Shown here piece after piece: positions 52,774-61,925 of a stretch of 64,000 nucleotides of DNA. Origin of the DNA: Candidatus Heimdallarchaeota archaeon (GTDB taxonomy: Archaea; Asgardarchaeota; Heimdallarchaeia; Hodarchaeales; Hodarchaeaceae). The stretch covers positions 55,468 to 119,467 of the forward strand of contig RDOB01000008.1 of the NCBI GenBank assembly GCA_011364965.1, written 5' to 3'. Position 1 is the stretch's first letter, and each line of letters begins with the position of its first letter. A program made the translations under genes and the position numbers. The notes beneath the pieces were generated by a model. The model saw only the letters and a list, made by a program, of their open reading frames with translations. It was not told the DNA's origin and made no database searches.

Positions 52774-54516
52774 TTAAGAATATATCGTTCTATCGCTTAT
52801 CCGGAAAATTATAAAGATTGAACTTATTAAAACTCCAACAAGTACCAATAATAAGCTTAAATGCTCAAATTGGTAACCCTGTACAATTAATCCAACTAAA
52901 TCCATGTAGTACAGAGGGGAGAGGAATCTTAGAGGCAAGAGAGGTTCACTAAAGTATGGTAATGTTACTAGAATGATTGTTAAGACTCCCAAAGTATAAA
53001 CAATTTTTTTTCGATGGTCTGGGGAAGGAAGTAGTAAACCAATTGCAATAAGAAAACAAAGTATGGTTCCATAACTGAAAGGGATGATGATGAGAGCCAG
53101 TAGTTGTTCAACGAGCTTTGAATCGACTTCAAGATAGAACTCTCCTAGGAGGAGGAAGAACAGTGTCATTGAACTCAAAATGATCAATTCAATTATAATT
53201 GTCAATATCCGAGGAAAAATAATGCTCTTTGGTTTTATTGGTGCTCCAAGGAGGAGGTCAATTGTTTTGTTATTCCTATCTCTACTTAATACTCTTCCAG
53301 CTTCAATAATAATAAAGGGGAAAAAGTATAACCAAGTATAACCATAGAATTGGGGGTAAATTGGGCCAAGAGGTTCATTAAGAACTTGATCCATCGAATT
53401 TCTCATTATGGCATGAGCAAAGGGATTATTTTGATAAATCTGTGCCATTTCAGCAAATCCTCCTTCTCCTGTAGGAAATCCAATAATGATAGAAACTGCA
53501 CCAAAAAAACAGAGGATAAAGAAAACAAAGAAAATTAATCTATCTGCGAGCCATTGTTCAGCTGATATCGGTGATATGAAGCGGAATAATTGCTGAAGAT
53601 AGTCCTTTATAACAATTTTTCCCCGAATATTGATGAATTTAGTTTTATGACTATCTGTTTCGATTTTATTTATATTTTTTCGACCTTGGCTGATTTGTAA
53701 AGGCAAAGGATCTTTGGAAATGAAAATAAGTACTCCAACCGTTAATAAAAATATTGATATTATTAGAGGTATGAAGTTTTCCAGTTCAAGGGTTTCTCCA
53801 CTTAAAAGAATCGAACTAGGATTAATATAATGAAATATGTTTAGATATTTTAGATCCTCATAAGATGGATTCATATTTACTATCGAGGTGAGGAGAAAAG
53901 ACGAAAGGAAAATGATACCTGCCATTCCTCGTCCAAGATCACTCCTCAATGTAATTGAGGTTACAAAAAACGCGATTGCAAAGAATGTTACTCCAGAAAG
54001 CCACAATAAAATAAATCCCGCAAAAAGTCTATCATAATTGATACTTGTACCTAAAAAATCATAACTAAGAGGAATGAGAATGTAAACTAGAGCAGTAAGA
54101 AAAGTAAGTAGTAAAAGATGGGAAAGCAGATGACGAAACATCAAATGCTCCTTTTTATGAGGACTTGAAATAAAAATATCAGCCATGCCCGATTTTACTT
54201 CATCTGGCGCTCCTGCGCCTCCCAACCATATACCTACAATAGGATAGACGTTCGCCATATACGCGACAAAATATAAAAAAATAAAATAGAGAAAGAAGCC
54301 CGAATTTTCCGAATCAAGATGGCCAATTAGCTCTCCCCAAATAGATTTAACAAAGGGGGTATCTGCGATTCCTAGTATGGCTTGAATTCCCGCTTCACCA
54401 GGATAAGTCCAATATGTAAGCAAAGCGCCAATAAAACCAATACCAAATAATAGGATATAAGTAAGCCATTGTTGCCTAATAATCAGTCTAAAACTGTGAG
54501 TCCACATTTGAAGCAT
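52774..54516 (-). CDS. ABC-2 exporter permease, two-domain
   Basis: The 580-residue protein has about twelve membrane helices in two halves, each with an ABC-2-like core; the GAGAPDEVKSGMADIFISSP loop and the DRNNKTIDLLLGAPIKPKSI loop are the matching coupling segments. The large polar region at about 270-310 links the halves. ATG 54516 has GGAGG in the last codons of the ATPase gene, only 4 bases away. Together they form a full exporter, perhaps for a lipid, peptide or antibiotic. Confidence 0.87.
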   Translation of the reverse strand: MLQMWTHSFRLIIRQQWLTYILLFGIGFIGALLTYWTYPGEAGIQAILGIADTPFVKSIWGELIGHLDSENSGFFLYFIFLYFVAYMANVYPIVGIWLGGAGAPDEVKSGMADIFISSPHKKEHLMFRHLLSHLLLLTFLTALVYILIPLSYDFLGTSINYDRLFAGFILLWLSGVTFFAIAFFVTSITLRSDLGRGMAGIIFLSSFLLTSIVNMNPSYEDLKYLNIFHYINPSSILLSGETLELENFIPLIISIFLLTVGVLIFISKDPLPLQISQGRKNINKIETDSHKTKFINIRGKIVIKDYLQQLFRFISPISAEQWLADRLIFFVFFILCFFGAVSIIIGFPTGEGGFAEMAQIYQNNPFAHAIMRNSMDQVLNEPLGPIYPQFYGYTWLYFFPFIIIEAGRVLSRDRNNKTIDLLLGAPIKPKSIIFPRILTIIIELIILSSMTLFFLLLGEFYLEVDSKLVEQLLALIIIPFSYGTILCFLIAIGLLLPSPDHRKKIVYTLGVLTIILVTLPYFSEPLLPLRFLSPLYYMDLVGLIVQGYQFEHLSLLLVLVGVLISSIFIIFRISDRTIYS

Positions 54517-54520
54517 AAAG

Positions 54521-55441
54521 TTAAGCCTCCTTATAGTACTGTAGGAAGTAATCCTCTAAGCTTGGTTCAGGGATCACAACATTCTGAATGGATTGATGAT
54601 GCAGTGAGTGAAATAACTCAAAAAAATTAATTTGAGCTGATTTCAGGTAGATAGAATAACGGTATTCATTTCCACCCGTCTCAAGCTTTTCAAAGTGACT
54701 TATAAGAGGGTTTTGAGTTAATAAGGAGTCAATAGGTTCTTCCATAGTGAGAATCACTCTTTGTTCCACACGTTGGCTAAGTTGGTCAATATGGTTGTGA
54801 CTAACAAGGAATCCCTCCCTGATTATCGTCACTTCATCACAGATCCTCTGGACTTCCGCTAAATTGTGAGAGGAAAAGAAAATAGTCTTTCCTCGGTCTC
54901 TAAAGCCTTTCAACACTTGGTATAGACGTTGTTGCATTAATGGATCCAATCCGACAGAAGGCTCGTCAAGGATAAGGAGATCTGGATCATGCATTAGAGC
55001 CTGAATTAGACCCACTTTCTGTTTATTTCCCTTACTTAACTGACCAACATTTCTGGATTCATCAAGATTAAAAGTCTCAATCAAAGAATTCCGAAGTATA
55101 GAAGGGCTTTTTCTTAAGGAAGCAAAATAATCTAAGATGCTTTTAACAGTGAAATGCTTGTATAGATCAAACTCTCCGGGTAAATAACCTATTTTTTCTT
55201 TGAGAGCAACTTGTGAACTCCAATTGGCAATTTCATGGCCAAAAATCCTTATTTGACCTCTCGTTGGTCTCAAAATTCCTAGAAGACAACGAATAGTTGT
55301 GGTTTTTCCCGCAGCATTGGGACCTAAAAAACCAGAAATAATCCCAGGATTTATAGAAATACTTAAATTTTCAATTCCCCGGTGTTTTCCATAATATTTG
55401 GTAAAATTAACAAGCTCTATGGTTGGTTCCACTCTCAACAC
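54521..55441 (-). CDS. ABC exporter ATPase (ABC-2 type)
   Basis: The 306-residue ATPase has FLGPNAAGKTTTIRCLLG, Q-loop YLPGEFDLYKHFTV, signature QLSKGNKQKVGLIQALMHDP (LSKGN for LSGGQ, common in this subclass), LLILDEPSVGLDP and FFSSHNLAEVQRI. The last 80 residues are an accessory domain typical of exporter ATPases. The start is GTG 55441 or TTG 55438, with AGGAAAAG just upstream. It pairs with the permease encoded downstream. Confidence 0.9.
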   Translation of the reverse strand: MLRVEPTIELVNFTKYYGKHRGIENLSISINPGIISGFLGPNAAGKTTTIRCLLGILRPTRGQIRIFGHEIANWSSQVALKEKIGYLPGEFDLYKHFTVKSILDYFASLRKSPSILRNSLIETFNLDESRNVGQLSKGNKQKVGLIQALMHDPDLLILDEPSVGLDPLMQQRLYQVLKGFRDRGKTIFFSSHNLAEVQRICDEVTIIREGFLVSHNHIDQLSQRVEQRVILTMEEPIDSLLTQNPLISHFEKLETGGNEYRYSIYLKSAQINFFELFHSLHHQSIQNVVIPEPSLEDYFLQYYKEA

Positions 55442-55883
55442 CTTTTCCTGAGGGATTTTTCCAATATAAAATAATATTAAACACTCTTTTCTATATTCTA
55501 TTCATAAAAATCCTCAAATAAATATGTTTTCAATTGTGAACATTCCCCTTAATTCTTACTTATTGGCAATAATAAAGTATTGGAAGATCTTGTGAAAAAT
55601 AGATTGGTCTATTTTGGCATAATTCATGGATCTAGTATGCTGATTCATTTTTTGAATGTAATTGACTATACCAAATGGAAGTAAGAATCAACTCAAAATG
55701 CCAAAGAATATGTATTGCGAAATAGATCTTCAAGTAAAATCAAAAATTGGTAGTGGAAGATAATTTGCAAAAATCAGTTACAAAAGCAATACAAAGAAAA
55801 AGAAGGCCTATAAAGTAGCAAATACTACTCCATTTAACTTTTTTAGACAAGAATGGAATTCTCAGGTGTAAGAGGAATAAAGT
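55442..55883. other. 442-base intergenic region
   Basis: This lies between the divergent ABC exporter and the 357-residue membrane protein gene. I see AT-rich promoter-like stretches (for example AATATAAAATAATATTAAA around 55464-55482, usable on the minus strand) and AGGAAT just before ATG 55884, but no gene, RNA or repeat. Confidence 0.5.
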
Positions 55884-56957
55884 ATGAGTGTTGATACTTT
55901 TAAACTTTATCAGGACGCATTTGTAATGGGAGCAGTGATGCAAAGGGGTAATTTTGAACCAGCTGCACATCTTATGACCAGTATTTTAACTCGTTTAGGA
56001 GTTCGATCAAATATTGATGTAAAAGCGATTTTTAGCCCGCCAAACCCGGGGGGAAATGTTATCTCCATTTTCCAAAAAGCAGGTTATGGAAATCTTACGG
56101 GAATAATCAACAGTGGATTCACTTCCTCCCGAATTGGTAATACAGCATTGATTATGGCCATCATTGAGCAGGAAGAACCTCGGCATGATCTCCAGCAAAT
56201 GCTTGAAGTACTTTCCACCGATCTTCAATCACCTCAAATCGCGATCACCATTAACTGGTTTTTCCAATACCCTATAAAAGACCACCTGCTTAGAGAACGC
56301 GATGCGATTGTGAAAGAATTAAAAATTCTCTTGACTCAAGACTCACCCAAGAAAAAGGCTATTTCTAAATTGGGATTCCGAGTCATGGCATTTGCCTCCA
56401 TCATACTTGAATCAATCAATATTGGCATTTTTCTATCTCCTGAAAATCTGATTAATGATATAGTTAAACGAGTTGAAACTCGAGCACGGATCTCATCGAT
56501 GGTGAGAATTGGAATTATTCCAGCTGCACTCGTTTTACTGACAGCAGTAGTTATTCCGTTTCTACCAGCGGAATTGTTATTATCCACGAATTTAATTACG
56601 GAATCAACCTTAAGCTATATTGCAATAATCTTTGGTTCATTCCTCCTTCCAATTACGAAGATCTTATACGATCGTAGCTCGTATCATCGGATTGTAACCG
56701 AAGTGGGTAATTTAATTACTCATCTAGGTTTTGAGCAAATTTTCCGGGACACATTCAATCAAATCCGAGAACAAGGGAAAACGGCCGAAGTTGCAGCAGC
56801 AACTGCACATGCAATCGGAAATGAATTTTTAATCAATTTTTTAATCGGAAAGGAGACAAAATACACTCCAAAACAACTAGAAGAAATGCGTAAGATGTTA
56901 ATAATGCAAAATGAACAAAGAATAAGATTAACACAAGCAAAAACCGAACCAACTTAA
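55884..56957 (+). CDS. membrane protein of unknown family
   Basis: The 357-residue protein begins with a helical domain of about 150 residues (MSVDTFKLYQDAFVMGAVMQ, NFEPAAHLMTSILTRLGV). Basic residues follow (DSPKKKAISKLGFR), then two membrane helices (GIIPAALVLLTAVVIPFLP and SYIAIIFGSFLLPI), and a C-terminal helical tail of about 95 residues rich in charged residues (EEMRKMLIMQNEQRIRLTQ). Both soluble parts probably face the cytoplasm. No family is recognised. AGGAAT lies 6 bases before the ATG. It is convergent with the solute-binding protein gene (14 bases). Confidence 0.65.
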   Translation: MSVDTFKLYQDAFVMGAVMQRGNFEPAAHLMTSILTRLGVRSNIDVKAIFSPPNPGGNVISIFQKAGYGNLTGIINSGFTSSRIGNTALIMAIIEQEEPRHDLQQMLEVLSTDLQSPQIAITINWFFQYPIKDHLLRERDAIVKELKILLTQDSPKKKAISKLGFRVMAFASIILESINIGIFLSPENLINDIVKRVETRARISSMVRIGIIPAALVLLTAVVIPFLPAELLLSTNLITESTLSYIAIIFGSFLLPITKILYDRSSYHRIVTEVGNLITHLGFEQIFRDTFNQIREQGKTAEVAAATAHAIGNEFLINFLIGKETKYTPKQLEEMRKMLIMQNEQRIRLTQAKTEPT

Positions 56958-56971
56958 CAGCAACTCAATAA

Positions 56972-59194
56972 TTACTCAAACGCATGTTTTTTGTAGTAGT
57001 GAGTGATGTACTTGATCAAAGCGTATAAAATAAGTAAAAATAGGATCATCTGAATATACGTTTTTTGATAATTCTGGTTAATCTCGTATAAAGAACTAAT
57101 TTGGATTTGAGTTTGGTATATAAGTTGAAAATATTCGGAAGAAAACCCCAAATTCTCGGATATTAGCCATTTCTTAGCTATTTCAACAGAAAAATCATCA
57201 TAAGCAGTTTTTGTCTCCGCAAGAGGATAACTACCATCTGTTGCCTGCAATTCTTTCTTATATTCTATCATTTCTTCTTCCGGGATGATTACCCATGATG
57301 TTAAAGGAATAGGAGTATGTGCGGGGTATGCTAATCCCGATAAATCAGAGGCAATTATTTCTAAACGTGGTATAAGATGTGAGAAGGCATGCCGTACTCC
57401 TTTGTATTGAAAATAATAGACCCCAGAATTCTCAAATCTAGGATTCAACCATATCGCTTGCCATCCAACTTCTGGGCAAAGAACAGGTTGGATTGCTGTA
57501 TTCGAGTGTAGTTCTTCGTAGATGTTTGTTAACGAAAATTGTGGATCGAGAATGTGGACATTACCAACCTGCATCTCAAAAATGCCAGAATCAAGTGTCT
57601 TGGTTATGATTCTAGCTCTATTTGGCATATCATCTAGTAAACCATCGGTTGCTCTAAAATGGCTACAGGAAGTATCATTTACCCAAATATGAGTTGTATT
57701 ATCCCAACGAATATTTTCAAATTTCTCGAGAATTACTTCATCTATATCAGGATCATATTCTTTGAAAACAACTGGACCACAACCAATTGGCCCGTTATAT
57801 CCCCCTCGGTCGTTAGATCGGCCAGTATTCATTGAATGGAACTCCCAGTCCTCTGGGTGAACTTTCCATTTGGTAATATTAAAATCACCCATAGGAGTAA
57901 ATCCGTGGTCAACTGGATCACCCAATATATGTTCGGGGTATAACGAGCTGCCAAGATAGCTGATTTCCCACGTGGGAAAAACGCTGGCGAATTGAAAGCT
58001 AATTGCCTCATAAAACCCATTTAAATCTTTATCTTCTACAATAAAAGAGTAATTGCCATGTGTGTTTATTTTATCATCCATCCCAAACGCATTGGCAAGG
58101 TTAGAGTAATCATTAGACCCAATAATTGGATTAAGTCGAGCTTGGAAGGAAAACGCAACATCCCACGCATCTACTCTTTCACCATCATGCCAGTAGACAT
58201 CATCCCTTAAAGTAATGTTGTATTGAAGCGCGTTATCTGAATACGTCCCCAAAGTGGATGCAATTCGAGGATAAAGACCCATAAAAGAGGTGGTGCCGAA
58301 ATGTACAGTCATCCAAGAATCTCGATTCATATTCGAGGGGAAAGTCGTCACATATGACGGTGCGGTTCCTATAAGACCGTCTAATGGAGGCATAGCGGAA
58401 TATTGGTTATATATATCAGTGGTTAGTATACTAAGAAAAGAATTGCTCCCTCTCTTAACACCAAGGACTACTTCATCGAGACCCCATTGATTTTCTATTG
58501 AATTTAATGGGTATTGGACGGGATCGTATCCATAAAGCGAAGAGGAAATTGCCTGGACTTCATATTGGATGTAAGTTACTACATTTGGTAAAGCATCATA
58601 CCAGACCTTTTGCCAGTCAATAATACTAGCTCTTACTTTGGAAAGGTTGGTTTCGGTATTGAGTAATTGGATGAGATTTTCAGAGTCATTCGACCTGTAA
58701 TTATAATAATTCTGCCCCTCCTCCGAAGACCAATAACCTATATTGAAGCCATTAGGAGGGAGGGCATCCATACCGAATACCGTTTTTAAAATGTCCCCAG
58801 GGTATTGAAATGCCTCATCTAAAGCCATATCGAGTAAACAGATGTCATATCCCCCATCTTTATAAGACCCCATTATGTTATTGGTAACATGGGAGCCAAG
58901 AGCAGCCCAACTGATAAAATCCACACTAGCTTCGATCCCTAGCTTCGCTAAGTTTTCTTGAAAAGATTGAGCTAATATAGAAGGGATCACAGGGGAACTA
59001 GTAGGTTTAAGAATTGAAACAGAGAATAAAGGTTCAGGTTTTTGTTCCTCTAATACATAAATAGAAAAATCAATAATTAGAGGGACAAATAATAAGGTTC
59101 CTATGATGACAGCTAATAGGATTTCCTGTTTCCAATCCGAGAGGGGCATTACATTCCACCGATGGATGAGAAGAAGAATGTATAACTTCCTCAT
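56972..59194 (-). CDS. SBP family 5 solute-binding protein, circularly permuted, two TM anchors
   Basis: This 740-residue protein has one membrane helix at about 26-47 and another at about 711-730. Between them are motifs of the peptide/nickel ABC solute-binding family (SBP_bac_5), but in rotated order. Residues 58-240 look like the usual C-terminal part (SILAQSFQENLAKLGIEASV, YKDGGYDICLLDMALDE, NLIQLLNTETNLSKVRA). Residues 242-350 look like the usual N-terminal part (VVLGVKRGSNSFLSILTTDI, QYNITLRDDVYWHDGERVDA, then WDVAFSFQ). Residues 570-680 look like the middle (WQAIWLNPRFEN, YKGVRHAFSHLIPRLEI, FSVEIAKKWLISENLGF). No ABC oligopeptide permease gene is adjacent. It would bind peptides or similar solutes at the outer face of the membrane. 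Confidence 0.8.
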   Translation of the reverse strand: MRKLYILLLIHRWNVMPLSDWKQEILLAVIIGTLLFVPLIIDFSIYVLEEQKPEPLFSVSILKPTSSPVIPSILAQSFQENLAKLGIEASVDFISWAALGSHVTNNIMGSYKDGGYDICLLDMALDEAFQYPGDILKTVFGMDALPPNGFNIGYWSSEEGQNYYNYRSNDSENLIQLLNTETNLSKVRASIIDWQKVWYDALPNVVTYIQYEVQAISSSLYGYDPVQYPLNSIENQWGLDEVVLGVKRGSNSFLSILTTDIYNQYSAMPPLDGLIGTAPSYVTTFPSNMNRDSWMTVHFGTTSFMGLYPRIASTLGTYSDNALQYNITLRDDVYWHDGERVDAWDVAFSFQARLNPIIGSNDYSNLANAFGMDDKINTHGNYSFIVEDKDLNGFYEAISFQFASVFPTWEISYLGSSLYPEHILGDPVDHGFTPMGDFNITKWKVHPEDWEFHSMNTGRSNDRGGYNGPIGCGPVVFKEYDPDIDEVILEKFENIRWDNTTHIWVNDTSCSHFRATDGLLDDMPNRARIITKTLDSGIFEMQVGNVHILDPQFSLTNIYEELHSNTAIQPVLCPEVGWQAIWLNPRFENSGVYYFQYKGVRHAFSHLIPRLEIIASDLSGLAYPAHTPIPLTSWVIIPEEEMIEYKKELQATDGSYPLAETKTAYDDFSVEIAKKWLISENLGFSSEYFQLIYQTQIQISSLYEINQNYQKTYIQMILFLLILYALIKYITHYYKKHAFE

Positions 59195-59649
59195 AAAATG
59201 GAGCTAAATTCCGCAAGGAGTATATAATTTTGTAGAACTATCCTCAGGTACGAGTGCTAGGAGAGGCACGGGCCTATATAAGATTTCATTTAGAATAAAA
59301 TGGAATACATTTATATCTAGCCTCTAATATAAAGATTGATTTTGCTTGTAAATTCTCTAAAAAGCCTAGACCTTGGGCTAGGGAACAGAGGAACAAAAGA
59401 TTCCCTCTCTTTCAATATTTTCTTCTGTATTGTTTAAATCAATCGAGTTCTTAAGCTCACTATCAGGTCAGGATTCCCTAAATACAACTATTAAGTGCTT
59501 TCTTCTTTTCCTCTTATTTCATCCCCAAATTCTGCTATTTAATGCTTTAAACATTTTAAGAGATGTAATTCAATGGATCTATATCATTTAATATCAACTC
59601 TCTAGGATTCCCATTTATTAGAATTCCCAACTAATTCGATAAAGGAAAG
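59195..59649. other. 455-base intergenic region with weak hairpins
   Basis: No gene was found. Two imperfect inverted repeats lie at 59365-59382 (CCTAG and CTAGG) and 59387-59408 (AGAGGAA and TTCCCTCT with a bulge), followed by a T-rich stretch. TTTATATC and AATATAAAG upstream are TATA-like. This could be a small RNA or leader structure, but the signal is weak. AAAGGAAAG before ATG 59650 is the ribosome site of the next gene. Confidence 0.3.
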
Positions 59650-60630
59650 ATGGCTATGGCTTATTCTCAAAAAACCTGTGGTTCAATATTGGATATAATT
59701 GGTAATACACCTCTAATAAATCTAAAAAGACTGGTTAAGAATACCGAAGGAGCTTCTGGCCAACTCTTGGCAAAGTTAGAGTATTTAAATCCTGGATATT
59801 CAAAAAAAGATAGAATTGGATTACAAATGATTGAAGAAGCTGAAGTAACTGGAGCTCTGAAACCTGGTCAAACAGTAATTGAACTAACAAGTGGTAATAC
59901 TGGCACTGGTCTTGCTATAGTCTGTGCAATCAAAGGATATCCATTTATTGCAGTTATGAGTAAAGGAAACACCGAAGAGCGAGCACGAATGATGAGAGCG
60001 TTTGGAGCTAAGGTAATACTAGTAGATCAAGCTCCAGGAGCAATTCCAGGACAAGTTTCAGGGGATTCAATAGCATTAGTGGAAAAGGAGACGCAACGAC
60101 TTACAATTAAATATAATGCGTTCAGAGCAGATCAATTCAAACTAGATGGAAATTGGCGTGCTCATTATTTACATACAGGAAAAGAAATAATTAAACAGTC
60201 CAATGGGAATATTGATGCTTTCTGTGATTTCGTGGGATCAGGAGGTAGTTATTCTGGTATATATAAAGCATTAAAAGAATACAATTCAAAAATACAATGT
60301 TTTATAATAGAACCTACAACTGTGGCAGTTCTGGCTGGAAAAAAAATAACCAATATTGACCATAAAATTCAAGGAGGAGGATATAATCTGACAAAACTGA
60401 AGTATCTGGAAAATATAACCCCCGATGGTTTTCTTCAAGTCTCGGATGAAGAAGCAATTATGATGAGTAGAAGATTAGCAAGGGAAGAAGGTATATTTGC
60501 AGGTTTCTCCTCTGGAGCAAATGTTGCAGCTGCAGTTGAATTACTAAAGAATGAGTTAAAGGGAAAATCAATTGCTGTATTATTGCCTGATAGTGGATTA
60601 AAGTATTTAACAACAGATTTGTGGCTTTAA
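59650..60630 (+). CDS. cysteine synthase-like PLP enzyme (fold type II)
   Basis: The 326-residue protein is a CysK/CBS-family enzyme. ILDIIGNTPLINLKRL opens it; KLEYLNPGYSKKDRIGLQMI holds the PLP lysine (NPxxSxKDR pattern); TSGNTGTGLA binds the substrate; GSGGSYSGIY replaces the usual GTGGT phosphate loop; and GIFAGFSSGANVAAA is the family's C-terminal glycine-serine site. It probably makes cysteine from O-acetylserine or O-phosphoserine and sulfide, or performs a related beta-replacement; the loop change leaves the acceptor uncertain. A second ATG lies 6 bases inside. Confidence 0.88.
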   Translation: MAMAYSQKTCGSILDIIGNTPLINLKRLVKNTEGASGQLLAKLEYLNPGYSKKDRIGLQMIEEAEVTGALKPGQTVIELTSGNTGTGLAIVCAIKGYPFIAVMSKGNTEERARMMRAFGAKVILVDQAPGAIPGQVSGDSIALVEKETQRLTIKYNAFRADQFKLDGNWRAHYLHTGKEIIKQSNGNIDAFCDFVGSGGSYSGIYKALKEYNSKIQCFIIEPTTVAVLAGKKITNIDHKIQGGGYNLTKLKYLENITPDGFLQVSDEEAIMMSRRLAREEGIFAGFSSGANVAAAVELLKNELKGKSIAVLLPDSGLKYLTTDLWL

Positions 60631-60989
60631 GAAAAATAATTTTTCACGAATTGGCTTTTATCGGGGTCATGGTATAGTTTTCAAAAGTTTAAATCGGGGA
60701 TACTTGTAAGAAATGTCCCAACTTCTCCTGTCCAATGAGTAAAATCCCAGATGAGTTAATGACTACCATTCTGAATAAAAACCCGGTTTTAAAAGAACTC
60801 TGGGAGGAATCAGGGTTGATAACGAGGCAATAAAAAAGATAAGCCTTTAAAGCTCCTTAAAAGTGAATGGAAAAGCGAAGTCTAAAGAAGATCCCTTCGG
60901 AATGAATCAGTAACTAACCCACTGCACAGGTAATAGAATAAACTCAACATCAGATGATATACCAAATATAAAAGGGCAGGAAATACTTA
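60631..60989. other. 359-base intergenic region
   Basis: No well-supported gene is present. A 32-codon frame from ATG 60735 to 60833 (start MSKIPDELMTTILNKN) has no ribosome-binding site and is probably chance. ATATAAAAG at 60965-60973 is TATA-like, and AGGAAATACTTA precedes the ATG of the acetyltransferase gene at 60990. Confidence 0.4.
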
Positions 60990-61778
60990 ATGAAAATCCA
61001 TCTGATATCACGAAACGACCACGATTTACTCAAACGTTGCTATGAACTTGCTCGAAAGAATCTTTATGAGAATCTTGTGTTGATCGGTGATTTATTTCCT
61101 CCATGCGTAAATCAATCTGATATTTTTGGTGTGTTCGAGGGAAGTGAGCTCCTATCCTGTTTCACGGTATTTAACGGATTTCAAATCCCCTCAGTAGTGA
61201 TATTACACACATCTGAGGTCATTCTAGAGTTAACAATGACTTATCTGTCTCAAATCCTTCCTAAAGAGTTTGTGTTGGTTTCTTCTATGATTGATGCAAC
61301 TTCAATCAAGCAACATTTCTCTCTCCATAACAAAAGCGTGGAATGTTGCATGATAACCGATAGGAACTCTGCACTCTTTCGAGCATCAGATTATTCCTTC
61401 ACCAATGCTTCCCATGAGGATCTAAATCGTATAGATACATTCTATAAAGATAATAATACTTTTCCTTGGAATCCTATTCAACTAGAAAGCCAATTCTACT
61501 TTTTTAAAGAAAGGAAAACCAAGATCATTGCTTGTGGAGGTACTCATTTTGAAACTCCTAAATTAGCCCATTTAGGTAATATTTTGGTTCTCCCGGAATA
61601 CAGGAGACAATCGATTGGAGAAAACCTAGTATCAACAATTGGTACAGAGATCCTCAAAAAGAAGGAAAAAATCTCGTTATTTGTTGTCGAAGATAATTTC
61701 CCTGCCATCCACCTTTATCACAAACTGGGATTTACTTACAAAAATAATTTCACAATATATTCTTGCTCTCTTAGCTAA
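60990..61778 (+). CDS. GNAT-family N-acetyltransferase
   Basis: The 262-residue protein has a C-terminal GNAT domain. The acetyl-CoA loop is in GNILVLPEYRRQSIGENLVS (R/QxxGxG/A type, here RRQSIGE), followed by ISLFVVEDNFPAIHLYHKLG, the conserved N-xx-A-xx-LYxKxGF ending (GFTYKNNF). The N-terminal 130 residues resemble a second, degenerate GNAT half, as in FR47-like enzymes. It transfers an acetyl group to an amine; the acceptor is unknown. AGGAAATACTTA precedes the ATG. Confidence 0.83.
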   Translation: MKIHLISRNDHDLLKRCYELARKNLYENLVLIGDLFPPCVNQSDIFGVFEGSELLSCFTVFNGFQIPSVVILHTSEVILELTMTYLSQILPKEFVLVSSMIDATSIKQHFSLHNKSVECCMITDRNSALFRASDYSFTNASHEDLNRIDTFYKDNNTFPWNPIQLESQFYFFKERKTKIIACGGTHFETPKLAHLGNILVLPEYRRQSIGENLVSTIGTEILKKKEKISLFVVEDNFPAIHLYHKLGFTYKNNFTIYSCSLS

Positions 61779-61925
61779 GAAACTGTTAGAGCTGAGTATC
61801 TAACATTTGATAATATTTAGATTTTTGTATACACGAAGATAAAGTAGATATATTGTTCAGGAGATGTTAATTATCCATAAAAGAGGAAAAAAATTTTTAT
61901 GATTAATTAGCTACTAGTTTCATCT

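Noticed and set aside
59365..59408. Two hairpins suggesting a small RNA
   Set aside because: Stems are short or bulged, and no conserved RNA family pattern is seen.
60735..60833. 32-codon frame before the acetyltransferase gene
   Set aside because: No ribosome-binding site, no promoter in place and no recognisable product.
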